A stretch of DNA of 13,178 nucleotides from Planctomycetota bacterium (GTDB lineage: Bacteria; Planctomycetota; Phycisphaerae; Sedimentisphaerales; UBA12454). The stretch is from NCBI GenBank assembly GCA_018828825.1, contig JAHJUV010000024.1:1-13178 (forward strand), given 5' to 3'. The notes beneath the pieces were generated by a model, which saw nothing but the letters and a program-made list of their open reading frames with translations, was not told where the DNA came from and searched no databases. A program made the position numbers and the translations under genes. Below, in pieces: positions 1-6,888 of the stretch; positions within the stretch are counted from its first letter, which is position 1; the number at the start of each line of letters is the position of its first letter.

Positions 1-1092
1 AATCTCATAAACAGATTCAGCATCTTCGGTATACGTGGCCTTTGCCTTGTCGCTTAGAAAACCTTTTGCAAAGCCAAACCCAAGTACATCATCATCTCTA
101 CCCTCTAAAAGCCCCTGGTATTGAAGGCCGGCACTTACAAAATTCGTTAAATCATTTGCCTTGCTCGGAGCGTAACCATAACGAAAGAAAGTTCCAAGCC
201 CCTGCTGATCATCGGCATTTTCCCTGTGCAGCATCTGATCAAAGCTTAGATAAAAGCCGGTATCGTCACGATATCTTTTATCCATATCAGAATGACCTTT
301 GGGCTGCGGGTCATACCATAAACCTGCCCTGTAAGCGCCCTGTAGCGGGCCGTTGGCTGAATCTATTTCAGTAACAATTCCCGTTTCAGCGATACTGAAG
401 AAATAATCTTCATCGTGGAAAGCCGTATTAAAACCGGTTTCCCTGAAATCAGCCTGCGCATCGGCAATACCTGCGGAGATATACCACCACTCAACAGGAT
501 TATAATGTCCGATTATGCCGAGCCCGTTATCAGGAAAGGGAATAGTCGGATTATTCACTAAAGCACCGTTCATAAATTGAGCAGTTTCATTGTTTGCGAA
601 ACTGCTGCCGTCGAAACTGACCGGGCATCCTTTGCATTCGAATCCGCCTGTAAGGTCGAGCTTGCCGAGGCGTAAAATAAATTTGTTGTCGTTAAATCCC
701 TGCTGATACCATAGCTCCACAATATCAAAAGCCCTGTCACCGAAAGCATTGGCGTTTACACCGAAAATACTTCCAACGGAAGTGCCGTCAATACCGCCGG
801 CATCAGTCCAGCTTCCTCTGTTGTGCATATAAAAGAGAGAGTTTTCAAGGCCGAATATTTTTTGACCGTCGAAATAGAGCTCAAAATCGTACCTGCCTGA
901 ATACCTGCCGCGATGATTATGCGTGCTGAGGCCGCCCCTGACGTTGTTCTGATAAATCTGTGTAACGGACACATCAAAGTCTATGCCGCTGTTTTTTAGA
1001 CTTTCCCTGTCAAGCAGTGTTTCGTGTGCATTAGCAACAGAGAAATTTAATATTAAAACCGTTACAAAAACAATAACTGCATTTTTTTTCAT
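1..1092 (-). CDS. OprB-family outer-membrane (carbohydrate-type) porin, C-terminus cut by window edge
   Basis: The minus frame from the ATG at 1092 stays open for 364 codons to the window edge, so only the N-terminal part is present. It begins with a classical signal peptide (MKK, hydrophobic residues 5-19, likely cleavage ANA|H after residue 22). The mature part resembles OprB porins: an early GIDFDVSVTQIYQNN segment, then alternating amphipathic strands, a VELWYQQGF segment, and a RLGKLDLTGGF strand followed by SFANNE. It should form a beta-barrel in the outer membrane passing small solutes, classically sugars; the substrate cannot be read from sequence. A CKGC pair follows the RLGKLD strand, unusual in a porin. 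AAAGGA lies just before the start. The small His/Cys protein gene ends 71 bp upstream on the same strand, so the two may be co-transcribed. Family assignment is fairly secure, substrate is not. Confidence 0.82.
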   Translation of the reverse strand, partial: MKKNAVIVFVTVLILNFSVANAHETLLDRESLKNSGIDFDVSVTQIYQNNVRGGLSTHNHRGRYSGRYDFELYFDGQKIFGLENSLFYMHNRGSWTDAGGIDGTSVGSIFGVNANAFGDRAFDIVELWYQQGFNDNKFILRLGKLDLTGGFECKGCPVSFDGSSFANNETAQFMNGALVNNPTIPFPDNGLGIIGHYNPVEWWYISAGIADAQADFRETGFNTAFHDEDYFFSIAETGIVTEIDSANGPLQGAYRAGLWYDPQPKGHSDMDKRYRDDTGFYLSFDQMLHRENADDQQGLGTFFRYGYAPSKANDLTNFVSAGLQYQGLLEGRDDDVLGFGFAKGFLSDKAKATYTEDAESVYEI

Positions 1093-1163
1093 TATAAATC
1101 CTTTCCTGGCGCAGAAATACCGCGATAGTTGATTATTAATTTTATCCGTTTTAAAAATCAGGA

Positions 1164-1460
1164 TTATGCGGGGGGTGCGCGAAGGTAAGGTATGAGAAAA
1201 TCGAAACTTTTTACAAAAGTTTCCGGTACATAAACATCAGTGTAAATCACTTGAGGCAATTCGAAAATTGCCACGATATTCGGAATAACAGCCTTAGTTT
1301 TATTTATAGCGGCATGCTGGCAGATAGGACATTTGTCATGGTCGTGTTCTGCGTCTGATTTATGCTCCGCTAAATGGATATAAAGAGGAATATTGACCGC
1401 ATTCAGCAAAAAAACAGCCGTTATCAAAACGAAAACAGATTTTTTAATTAGTTTGTTCAT
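1164..1460 (-). CDS. Small membrane-anchored/exported His-Asp-Cys motif protein (DUF2946-like)
   Basis: This 98-residue protein opens with a positively charged start (MNKLIKK) and a hydrophobic stretch at residues 8-28, a signal peptide or single membrane anchor. It is followed by a metal-ligand-rich patch at 29-49 (H29, H33, H39, D40, H41, D42, C44, C47, H49; HDHDKCPICQH). The rest is hydrophobic and ends in LRAPPA. Short exported proteins with a central HxH...CPxC patch and a C-terminal R-A/G-P-P tail resemble the DUF2946 type, of unknown function. I infer that it binds a metal such as zinc, copper or iron outside the cytoplasm. It lies between the porin (71 bp downstream, same strand) and the divergent DUF134-NifX operon. 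The ATG at 1460 is chosen because the signal sequence starts there; a TATAAT lies 17 bp upstream. Family call moderate, function unknown. Confidence 0.6.
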   Translation of the reverse strand: MNKLIKKSVFVLITAVFLLNAVNIPLYIHLAEHKSDAEHDHDKCPICQHAAINKTKAVIPNIVAIFELPQVIYTDVYVPETFVKSFDFLIPYLRAPPA

Positions 1461-1477
1461 TTTTAAAGGCGACGGGA

Positions 1478-1506
1478 ATTATACGTTATTTGGCTGAAAA
1501 TCCAAA
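1478..1506 (-). promoter_or_regulatory. Putative sigma70 promoter of the small His/Cys protein gene
   Basis: On the minus strand a perfect TATAAT (1478-1483) is preceded at 16-17 bp by TTGGAT/TTTGGA (1500-1506), a weak -35. A start near 1471 would give a leader of only about 10 nt. The -10 match is good and the rest is average. Confidence 0.4.
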
Positions 1507-1521
1507 AAATTTTATCTTATA

Positions 1522-1550
1522 TTGACAAATAGTTTTTTATTATATATTAT
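1522..1550 (+). promoter_or_regulatory. Sigma70 promoter of the DUF134-NifX operon
   Basis: A perfect -35 TTGACA (1522-1527) is followed after 17 bp by TATTAT (1545-1550), with TATATT two bases earlier as an alternative. Transcription would start near 1557, about 26 nt before the ATG. This is among the best promoters in the window, and its -10 lies inside the palindrome at 1547-1566. Confidence 0.75.
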
Positions 1551-1566
1551 TAGCATATGCCAATAA
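1547..1566. promoter_or_regulatory. 20-bp palindromic operator candidate over the -10/start of the DUF134-NifX promoter
   Basis: TTATTAGCATATGCCAATAA is symmetric in 9 of its 10 base pairs, with the perfect core GCATATGC at 1553-1560. It overlaps the -10 and the predicted transcription start, where a bound protein would block RNA polymerase. The first gene downstream encodes a DNA-binding protein, so autoregulation is the simplest reading, but the binder is inferred. Confidence 0.6.
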
Positions 1567-1582
1567 CCAAACGGAGACTGTT

Positions 1583-2056
1583 ATGCCGCGGCCTTGTAAA
1601 TGCAGACGTATCTATGGAAATCCACAAACGAATTATTTTAAGCCTGGCGGAGTGCCGGTTCTGCAATTGGAGGAAATAATCTTAACGGTAGATGAATTTG
1701 AGGCTATAAGGCTTGCTGATTTGCAGGAGCTATATCAGGAAGATGCGGCAAAAAAAATGAATATTTCACGACAGACCTTTGGCAATATTATCCAGTCCGC
1801 TCACAGGAAAATTGCGGATACGATTGTTAATGCCAAAGCTCTTAAAATTGATGGAGGTGTTGTAAAAATGATGCAGAAACAATTTTTATGTTCGGATTGT
1901 AATCACCTGTGGAGTCAGGATTATGGTACAGGCCGGCCGGCCCAATGCCCGAAATGTCAGAGTACAGATATTCATAGAGCCCCGCAGGACAGAGGCTGGG
2001 CTCGTGCAGGCAGAGGCGGCAGGGGACACGGAATATGCAGGAGGATGGGTATATGA
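1583..2056 (+). CDS. DUF134 (UPF0251) family DNA-binding protein with C-terminal zinc ribbon
   Basis: This 157-residue cytoplasmic protein is a probable transcription regulator. The N-terminus MPRPCKCRRI and the segment LTVDEFEAIRLADL (35-48) are typical of DUF134. Residues about 40-80 form a sigma-region-4-like helix-turn-helix, with recognition region AAKKMNISRQTFGNIIQSAHRK. A short linker leads to a zinc ribbon with C103, C106, C122 and C125 (CSDC...CPKC), then an Arg/Gly-rich tail (140-154). Many DUF134 proteins lack the ribbon; here it may sense metal or stabilise DNA or RNA contact. The gene opens an operon: its TGA overlaps the ATG of the NifX-like gene. DUF134 genes often neighbour NifX/NifB-type genes in anaerobes. 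The palindrome just upstream suggests it controls its own operon. ATG with GGAGA 8-12 nt upstream. Family secure, ligand and targets unknown. Confidence 0.88.
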   Translation: MPRPCKCRRIYGNPQTNYFKPGGVPVLQLEEIILTVDEFEAIRLADLQELYQEDAAKKMNISRQTFGNIIQSAHRKIADTIVNAKALKIDGGVVKMMQKQFLCSDCNHLWSQDYGTGRPAQCPKCQSTDIHRAPQDRGWARAGRGGRGHGICRRMGI

Positions 2057-2427
2057 AAATATGTATTCCAACAGAGTCAAAGGCCGGCAAAAAAGCAAAA
2101 ATTTACGGTCATTTCGGCAGTGCTCCCTGTTTTACCGTTTATGATACCGAAAATGATGCGGTTGATATTATTGATAATTCAAATCAGCATCATGTTCACG
2201 GTGCTTGTCAGCCGATGGGTGCATTAACAGGTAAAAAAATCGATGCGGTAGTCTGTGGCGGAATGGGAGCGAGAGCGGTTCAGAAACTAACCGAAGGCGG
2301 GATAAAGACATATAGAGCATCAGGCGGTACAGTTGAAGAAATTATCAAGCGATATAAACAGGGTGAACTTGAAGAATTAACCACCGAAAGTGCCTGCTCC
2401 CAACATAATTGCCTGAACGAACATTGA
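2053..2427 (+). CDS. NifX/NifB-type dinitrogenase iron-molybdenum cofactor-binding domain protein
   Basis: The protein has 124 residues when started at the ATG at 2053, which follows AGGAGG (2039-2044) at ideal spacing and overlaps the previous stop as ATGA. An in-frame ATG at 2035 would add six residues, but MKICIPTE is the usual family start. It is a single small RNase H-like alpha/beta domain: HFGSAPCFTVYD (20-31), QHHVHGACQP (45-54) and VVCGGMGARAVQKL (67-80) are the family's characteristic segments. The H and C residues of HVHGAC, plus a C-terminal Cys/His cluster (CSQHNCLNEH, 115-124), are likely metal or Fe-S ligands. Relatives carry NifB cofactor or other iron-sulfur/molybdenum clusters, but no nif gene is visible, so a role in general cluster handling is more likely than nitrogen fixation. 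It converges with mnmE, 23 bp away. Confidence 0.86.
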   Translation: MKICIPTESKAGKKAKIYGHFGSAPCFTVYDTENDAVDIIDNSNQHHVHGACQPMGALTGKKIDAVVCGGMGARAVQKLTEGGIKTYRASGGTVEEIIKRYKQGELEELTTESACSQHNCLNEH

Positions 2428-2450
2428 AACAAAGATGTATTAAGATAGCA

Positions 2451-3827
2451 CTATTTCCCGATGCAGAAGCGGGAAAAGATAGTTTCAAGGATTTGCTCGT
2501 CAATATGTTCAGCCTCGAAGCTTGACAGAGTTTGAAGTGCTGACCGCAAAAGCATCGCTGTGATTTCTTCACTGCCTTTTTCCAGTTCGCCGCAGGCATT
2601 TTCGATGTTTTTAATCGCCTCAATTACGGCCTGTTTATGTCTTTCTGTAAGGGCTGTTTTTTCAGCAGTTTCCGATGTGTTGAAAGTTTGAGTAATTATG
2701 TTTTGCTCAATAAGCTCTTTAAGTTTTTCAAGGCCGAGCCCTGTTTTTGCACTGGTAATTGTAAAATCGGTGCCGAACAGCTTTGTAAGAGATTTCAATT
2801 TAGTGCTTATTTGGGTGTCCGTCAAACAATCGCATTTAGTTGCTGCATAAATTGCAGGTTTTTTAGAAAGTCGCTTTAAAATTTCCAAATCTTTCGAATA
2901 ATCCGGTTTTGTTATATCTGCGCAAAAGATTATCAACATGGCATCATCAATTGCTCTTAGTGCCGCGGCGTTAGCGAGGGTTTGGAGTATATCGGTCGGC
3001 TCGGCGACAAGGCCCGCACAATCGAACAGGACGCAGTCGCACTTGTCTAATTTCAGCCAATGTTCAAGCACGTCACGGGTTGTGCCGCTCTGGTCCGAGA
3101 CAATACTTCGTTTTGTGCCGATGAGTGCATTTACAAGACTGCTTTTGCCTGCGTTTGTATCGCCGGCGATTACCACCGAGGGGGCCTGAGCAATCTGTTC
3201 AAATGTTATTGAGCCCGACAAAAGCTCACCGAGGCCGCCTCGGATTTTTTCTGCTGTTTCAATAGCCTTTTTCGGGGCGATTATTTCTATATCTTCAGCG
3301 CTGAAATCGAGACCTGCCTCGATTAAACTCAGCAGTTCAAGTATTTCCCGCCTGATTTGACCGATTTTTTTCTCAATGGAGCCGCCGAAAAGCCGTTGAG
3401 CGGCGCAAAGCTGATATTGATTCGAGCTTTGTATCAATTGTGCGACGGCCTCAGCCTTTGACAAATCCATTTTTCCATTGATGTATGCTCTGTATGTAAA
3501 TTCTCCGGCCAGCGCGCCTCGACAGCCCAGGGTTAAAAACCTGGAAAAGATAAGTTCGACAGCTTCGTCGCAGGCGAAAATATGAATTTCAGCAAGGTCG
3601 CTGCCGGTGTATGAATTCGGAGAAGGAAAAAGATAAAAGCGGCATTCAAGTTCGAGGTCGTCGACGTTTATCGATGTATGAATTATATTTCGCTGTTTTT
3701 GGAAATTTTGCGCGGCGAAAAAATTTAATATATCGAAAGTCTTATCCCCGCTGATGCGAATTATTTTTTTCGCCGCCGAGCCAGAACCGCTGGATACTGC
3801 AACTATCGTGTCGTCTATATTGTACAT
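2451..3827 (-). CDS. mnmE: tRNA uridine-5-carboxymethylaminomethyl(34) synthesis GTPase MnmE
   Basis: MnmE works with MnmG to modify wobble U34 of certain tRNAs, using GTP, a tetrahydrofolate derivative and FAD. The 458-residue length is normal. Order: N-terminal folate-binding domain (1-120), helical domain, an inserted G domain (about 216-380) and a C-terminal helical part ending FCIGK with the expected Cys (C455). G1 is GDTNAGKSS (222-230), keeping the potassium-binding Asn; G2 is SGTTRD (247-252); G3 is DCAG (269-272) instead of DTAG; G4 is TKCD (330-333) instead of NKxD. The segment after DCAG (LVAEPTDILQ) departs from the usual LRE..D.VE pattern, and the catalytic Glu corresponding to E. 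coli E282 is not evident. yidC lies 23 bp upstream on the same strand, a common pairing. Identity secure; the switch II divergence is real in the sequence, its effect unknown. Confidence 0.95.
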   Translation of the reverse strand: MYNIDDTIVAVSSGSGSAAKKIIRISGDKTFDILNFFAAQNFQKQRNIIHTSINVDDLELECRFYLFPSPNSYTGSDLAEIHIFACDEAVELIFSRFLTLGCRGALAGEFTYRAYINGKMDLSKAEAVAQLIQSSNQYQLCAAQRLFGGSIEKKIGQIRREILELLSLIEAGLDFSAEDIEIIAPKKAIETAEKIRGGLGELLSGSITFEQIAQAPSVVIAGDTNAGKSSLVNALIGTKRSIVSDQSGTTRDVLEHWLKLDKCDCVLFDCAGLVAEPTDILQTLANAAALRAIDDAMLIIFCADITKPDYSKDLEILKRLSKKPAIYAATKCDCLTDTQISTKLKSLTKLFGTDFTITSAKTGLGLEKLKELIEQNIITQTFNTSETAEKTALTERHKQAVIEAIKNIENACGELEKGSEEITAMLLRSALQTLSSFEAEHIDEQILETIFSRFCIGK

Positions 3828-3850
3828 AGTCGCATTTGAATTTGTGCCGG

Positions 3851-5806
3851 TCAGGAAAATCTGATTGGCGGCTTCGGTTTTTTCTTCTTTAATTTTCCGC
3901 CGAGTTTGCTCGTAGTCGGAACAAGGACTGCCTCTTCGAGAGCCTCTTTTTCACGAATGTGTTTTCGGATTACATATTGTTCGACAACACCCGCGGTGGT
4001 ACTGGCCATAATATAAAGATTCAAGCCTGACGGCGCCCTGTAAAGGAACACAAGCATCATTACCGGCATCATCCACAGCATCATTTTCTGCTGCTGGGCC
4101 GCCTGCGGGTTTGTCGATGGGGCGGACGAGGGCATAATTCTTTGCTGTGCGAACATTGATACCCCGAGCAGGAGCGGAAGCAGGTTAAAATTTGTGCCGA
4201 TAAACGAGCCGATGATAGGGATATTTCCAACAGCGGCGGGCAGGGGAAACAGCGCATCGGGTGATGAAAGGTCGGTAATCCAGAACGGCAGAAACTCAGC
4301 GCCTCTGAATTCGATACCGGCGTAAATAGCGCTGTACAGCGCAATCCATATCGGCATTTGCAGGAGCATAGGCAAACAGCCGAGCATTGGTGCCATACCC
4401 TGTTCTTTATAAAGAGTGCCGAGCTGCTTTTGCATTTCCGCCTTGTTGTCGGCGTATTTTTTCTTTATCTCTTCCGCTTTCGGCGCCAGCTTGGACATCT
4501 TCATCATCGAGACCTGGCTTTTCTTCGTAATCGGATGCAGCAGTACACGAACTACAAAGACGAAGATTATAATTACAATTCCGTAGTTGGGGATATACTG
4601 ATGCAGCCAGTTCATCGCCGCAAGTATGGCAAAGCTCAAACTGCTGAAAATATCACCGCAGCAGGCCTGAAAATCTATCGTTTTTATAAAACCAAGACTT
4701 TTGTAAAGCGGCACACTGTTAAAAAGGTTCCTGTCCTTGGGACCGATATAGACCTGGAAGTTATATGAAAGTCGGCTATACGGGGCGATTGTCGCTGTCT
4801 GTGTTTGAAGACGAACGCCGATATCTTCATCGTTTTTCACCATAGTGTCCGGGTCGAAGCATATTCCGTATTTTTCGCCTATCCAGTCGCAGTAGAGATT
4901 ATTTGAATCCGCCGGTACGGGCCGAATAATGGAAACGAAATATTTGTCCGATATAGAGGCCCAGAGAAATTTGAACTCGGCGTTTTTATGGAACAATGGA
5001 GCTTTATCCCCGAAGTCTTTGATAAGCTTTTTAATATTTATCTTTGTTACTTCAACAACGCCCTGGGAATTCAAAAATCCTGCCGCTGCTGTTCTGACAT
5101 CGGTTCTTTGGTCTTCTCTTATTATTCCGACAGGACCAAACATATCAAGCGAGGTTTTGACTTCCCCGCCGCTCAGATTTTCAACGCCGACGGTGCAGTC
5201 CAGCAGATAGTTTTCAGGCCGGAGCGTATAAATTTTTGTTAATTTGATAAGGTCGCGGTTGTCTTTTAAAATAGTTGCATAAAAAGTTATCCTTTCAGAG
5301 CCGTCGGCGTTCTTATTTACTCCGGCACTTTGCCAGTTAAGCCTGTTAAGAGGAAACGCCTTGCCAATCTCCGGCAGCAGCAATTTGGCACTTGCCAGGG
5401 TGTTTGCATTGTCAACAGATGACAAAAGCTTCAACGGCTGCGGATTTTTGCTGTCCCGATTATCATAGTCGCGAAGTGTTGCCGACGTTACGGCAGCGCC
5501 TTTGGTTGTGATCACAAGTTCGAGTTTATAAGGATTATCGCTTTCCGCCGGCAGCACGGAACCGAGCGTAAATATTTGCTCTTCAGCGCTTACAGCAGTA
5601 ATTTGAGCCGTGCTGGTCAGCTCTTCGGGCAGGGAAGAAATTTGGGGCAGCGTTTTTTCGGCAGGCTGATTAGCTTCAGCGGCGAGAGCCAGAATTTTCC
5701 TGTCTGTATTTTGCTGCTCTGAAAATACGCCTGATTTGAATATCAAAACAGTACAGAGAATTAAGTAGGCAGCAATGAAGAATATGGCAATCCTTTTTGT
5801 GCTCAT
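3851..5806 (-). CDS. yidC: Membrane protein insertase YidC
   Basis: YidC inserts and folds inner-membrane proteins, alone or with Sec. The 651-residue protein has the Gram-negative layout: an N-terminal membrane helix (6-23), a low-complexity linker, a large periplasmic beta domain (about 85-355), then the conserved insertase core with membrane helices near 385-425, 470-495, 540-555 and 577-605. The core holds VVRVLLHPITKKSQ (418-431), whose Arg (R420) is the conserved charge of the hydrophilic groove. A cytoplasmic helical hairpin follows (KAEEIKKKYADNKAEMQKQ). The C-terminal tail is very basic (KLKKKKPKPP), as in homologues that contact ribosomes. The gene starts 4 bp after the metallophosphoesterase stop, with AAGGA before the ATG, and is followed by mnmE, so the three genes are probably one transcript. 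Confidence 0.95.
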   Translation of the reverse strand: MSTKRIAIFFIAAYLILCTVLIFKSGVFSEQQNTDRKILALAAEANQPAEKTLPQISSLPEELTSTAQITAVSAEEQIFTLGSVLPAESDNPYKLELVITTKGAAVTSATLRDYDNRDSKNPQPLKLLSSVDNANTLASAKLLLPEIGKAFPLNRLNWQSAGVNKNADGSERITFYATILKDNRDLIKLTKIYTLRPENYLLDCTVGVENLSGGEVKTSLDMFGPVGIIREDQRTDVRTAAAGFLNSQGVVEVTKINIKKLIKDFGDKAPLFHKNAEFKFLWASISDKYFVSIIRPVPADSNNLYCDWIGEKYGICFDPDTMVKNDEDIGVRLQTQTATIAPYSRLSYNFQVYIGPKDRNLFNSVPLYKSLGFIKTIDFQACCGDIFSSLSFAILAAMNWLHQYIPNYGIVIIIFVFVVRVLLHPITKKSQVSMMKMSKLAPKAEEIKKKYADNKAEMQKQLGTLYKEQGMAPMLGCLPMLLQMPIWIALYSAIYAGIEFRGAEFLPFWITDLSSPDALFPLPAAVGNIPIIGSFIGTNFNLLPLLLGVSMFAQQRIMPSSAPSTNPQAAQQQKMMLWMMPVMMLVFLYRAPSGLNLYIMASTTAGVVEQYVIRKHIREKEALEEAVLVPTTSKLGGKLKKKKPKPPIRFS

Positions 5807-5810
5807 TATT

Positions 5811-6587
5811 TTATCGTCCTTCGCTTAGTCTATCGGCCTCGAAATTGTCGAGTTCCGGGATTTCACGGATTTTTTTTGCCGTAGTTTCGTGGTCGTATTG
5901 CAGACGGACAAAGTTGATGTTATTTTTTTCAATATAAACATAAGCCGCCCTGTTGTCCTTGTCTCTCGGCTGGCCTACGGAACCAACATTTATAATCGCC
6001 CTTTCTTCAGGCGTTATAGGATAAACATAATCGAGTTCTTCCGGAGTGTAGAAATCCGGGTCGTCGAGGAAAACGCCTGGCAGATGTGTATGTCCGATGA
6101 AACAAATATGTTTAAACCTGTCGAACTGAGAGATTATTTTTGTAGGCGTTGTATAGACATCATCAGGGAAAAGGTATTCGTTGATAGGTCTTTTCGGCGA
6201 AGCATGAACGAACTCGAGCGTTGCCTTTACGCCGTCAAGGTCCGCGGGAAAGGTGTGTCTCATTTGTTGAGTGCCGAGATATTCCCAGCGTTTATGTCTT
6301 TTATTACTGCCCGGTTCAGTTTCAAGCTGGCTTCTTGTCCAAAAACTTGCCCGTTCGGCGCCGAGGTTAAAGTTTATCGGCTCGTATAAAATCGCGTAAT
6401 CGTGATTGCCTATAACACCAACCTGCGTTTTTTCGATTACCAAATCGAGGCATTCTTTCGGATTGGGGCCGTAGCCGATTATATCGCCGAGGCAATAAAT
6501 CTCTTTTATGCCCCTTTTTTCAATATCCGCAAGCACGGTCGTCAGGGCTTCAATATTCGAATGTATATCGCTGATTATCGCAAACAT
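5811..6587 (-). CDS. Calcineurin-like metallophosphoesterase (YfcE/MJ0936-type phosphodiesterase)
   Basis: This 258-residue cytoplasmic enzyme carries the complete dinuclear metal site: DIHSN (7-11), GDIIGYG (34-40), GNHD (60-63), an H at 128 (FVHASP), GHTH (165-168) and the downstream NVGSVGQPRD (200-209). The family hydrolyses phosphodiesters or phosphomonoesters with Mn, Fe or Ni, and the physiological substrate is usually unknown. The GYGPNP motif after the second metal ligand places it with the large group of predicted phosphodiesterases, not with Ser/Thr protein phosphatases or the nuclease Mre11. It is the first gene of the yidC-mnmE transcript, and its stop lies 4 bp before yidC. A sigma54-like site lies about 70 bp upstream. 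Enzyme class is confident, substrate unknown. Confidence 0.9.
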   Translation of the reverse strand: MFAIISDIHSNIEALTTVLADIEKRGIKEIYCLGDIIGYGPNPKECLDLVIEKTQVGVIGNHDYAILYEPINFNLGAERASFWTRSQLETEPGSNKRHKRWEYLGTQQMRHTFPADLDGVKATLEFVHASPKRPINEYLFPDDVYTTPTKIISQFDRFKHICFIGHTHLPGVFLDDPDFYTPEELDYVYPITPEERAIINVGSVGQPRDKDNRAAYVYIEKNNINFVRLQYDHETTAKKIREIPELDNFEADRLSEGR

Positions 6588-6654
6588 GCAGTTTTCCCGG
6601 AGTAATAAACAAAATTATCATAAACAGAGGCGATACTTATACCAGAAAAAGGCC

Positions 6655-6671
6655 TGCTATGCCAGTGCCAA
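6655..6671 (-). promoter_or_regulatory. Sigma54-type (-24/-12) promoter candidate for the metallophosphoesterase-yidC-mnmE operon
   Basis: Minus strand reads TTGGCACTGGCATAGCA. The invariant GG and GC lie exactly 10 nt apart, and the site matches YTGGCACG-N4-TTGCW at 11 of 13 specified positions. Transcription would start near 6644, about 57 nt before the ATG. No enhancer-binding site or regulator gene is seen. The match is good but could be chance, and sigma54 control of a yidC operon would be unusual. Confidence 0.35.
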
Positions 6672-6673
6672 AA

Positions 6674-6701
6674 TTGGGATAAAACAAAGGGGGCTTATAA
6701 T
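6674..6701 (+). promoter_or_regulatory. Orphan sigma70-like promoter, plus strand
   Basis: TTGGGA (6674-6679), a 16-bp spacer and a perfect TATAAT (6696-6701) point into the gap and then antisense to trpC, with another TATAAT at 6709-6714. No plus-strand gene follows. In AT-rich DNA this may be accidental. Confidence 0.2.
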
Positions 6702-6888
6702 GTCCTGATATAATAGTTTCATTCTTTAGTTCCTTTAAACCGGATAAAACTAAAGGCAACCTCTAAAATTTTACGGTGATAAAGGCAGCAAAAATGGGAT
6801 AGTCATTACGGATTTTTGTGCCAAGTCTTTATTTTAAAAGAAGTTATATTAATAATACCAGCGAAAAACCATTTTTTCAGCTAAAGAA

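Noticed and set aside
42..374. 110-codon plus-strand frame at the left edge
   Set aside because: It is antisense to the porin, whose frame is open for 364 codons with signal peptide and family motifs.
2035..2052. Earlier in-frame ATG of the NifX-like gene
   Set aside because: The AGGAGG site is placed correctly for 2053, and MKICIPTE is the usual family start.
4358..4768. 136-codon plus-strand frame inside yidC, and other long antisense frames
   Set aside because: They are shadows of confidently identified genes with unlikely composition and no homology that I recognise.
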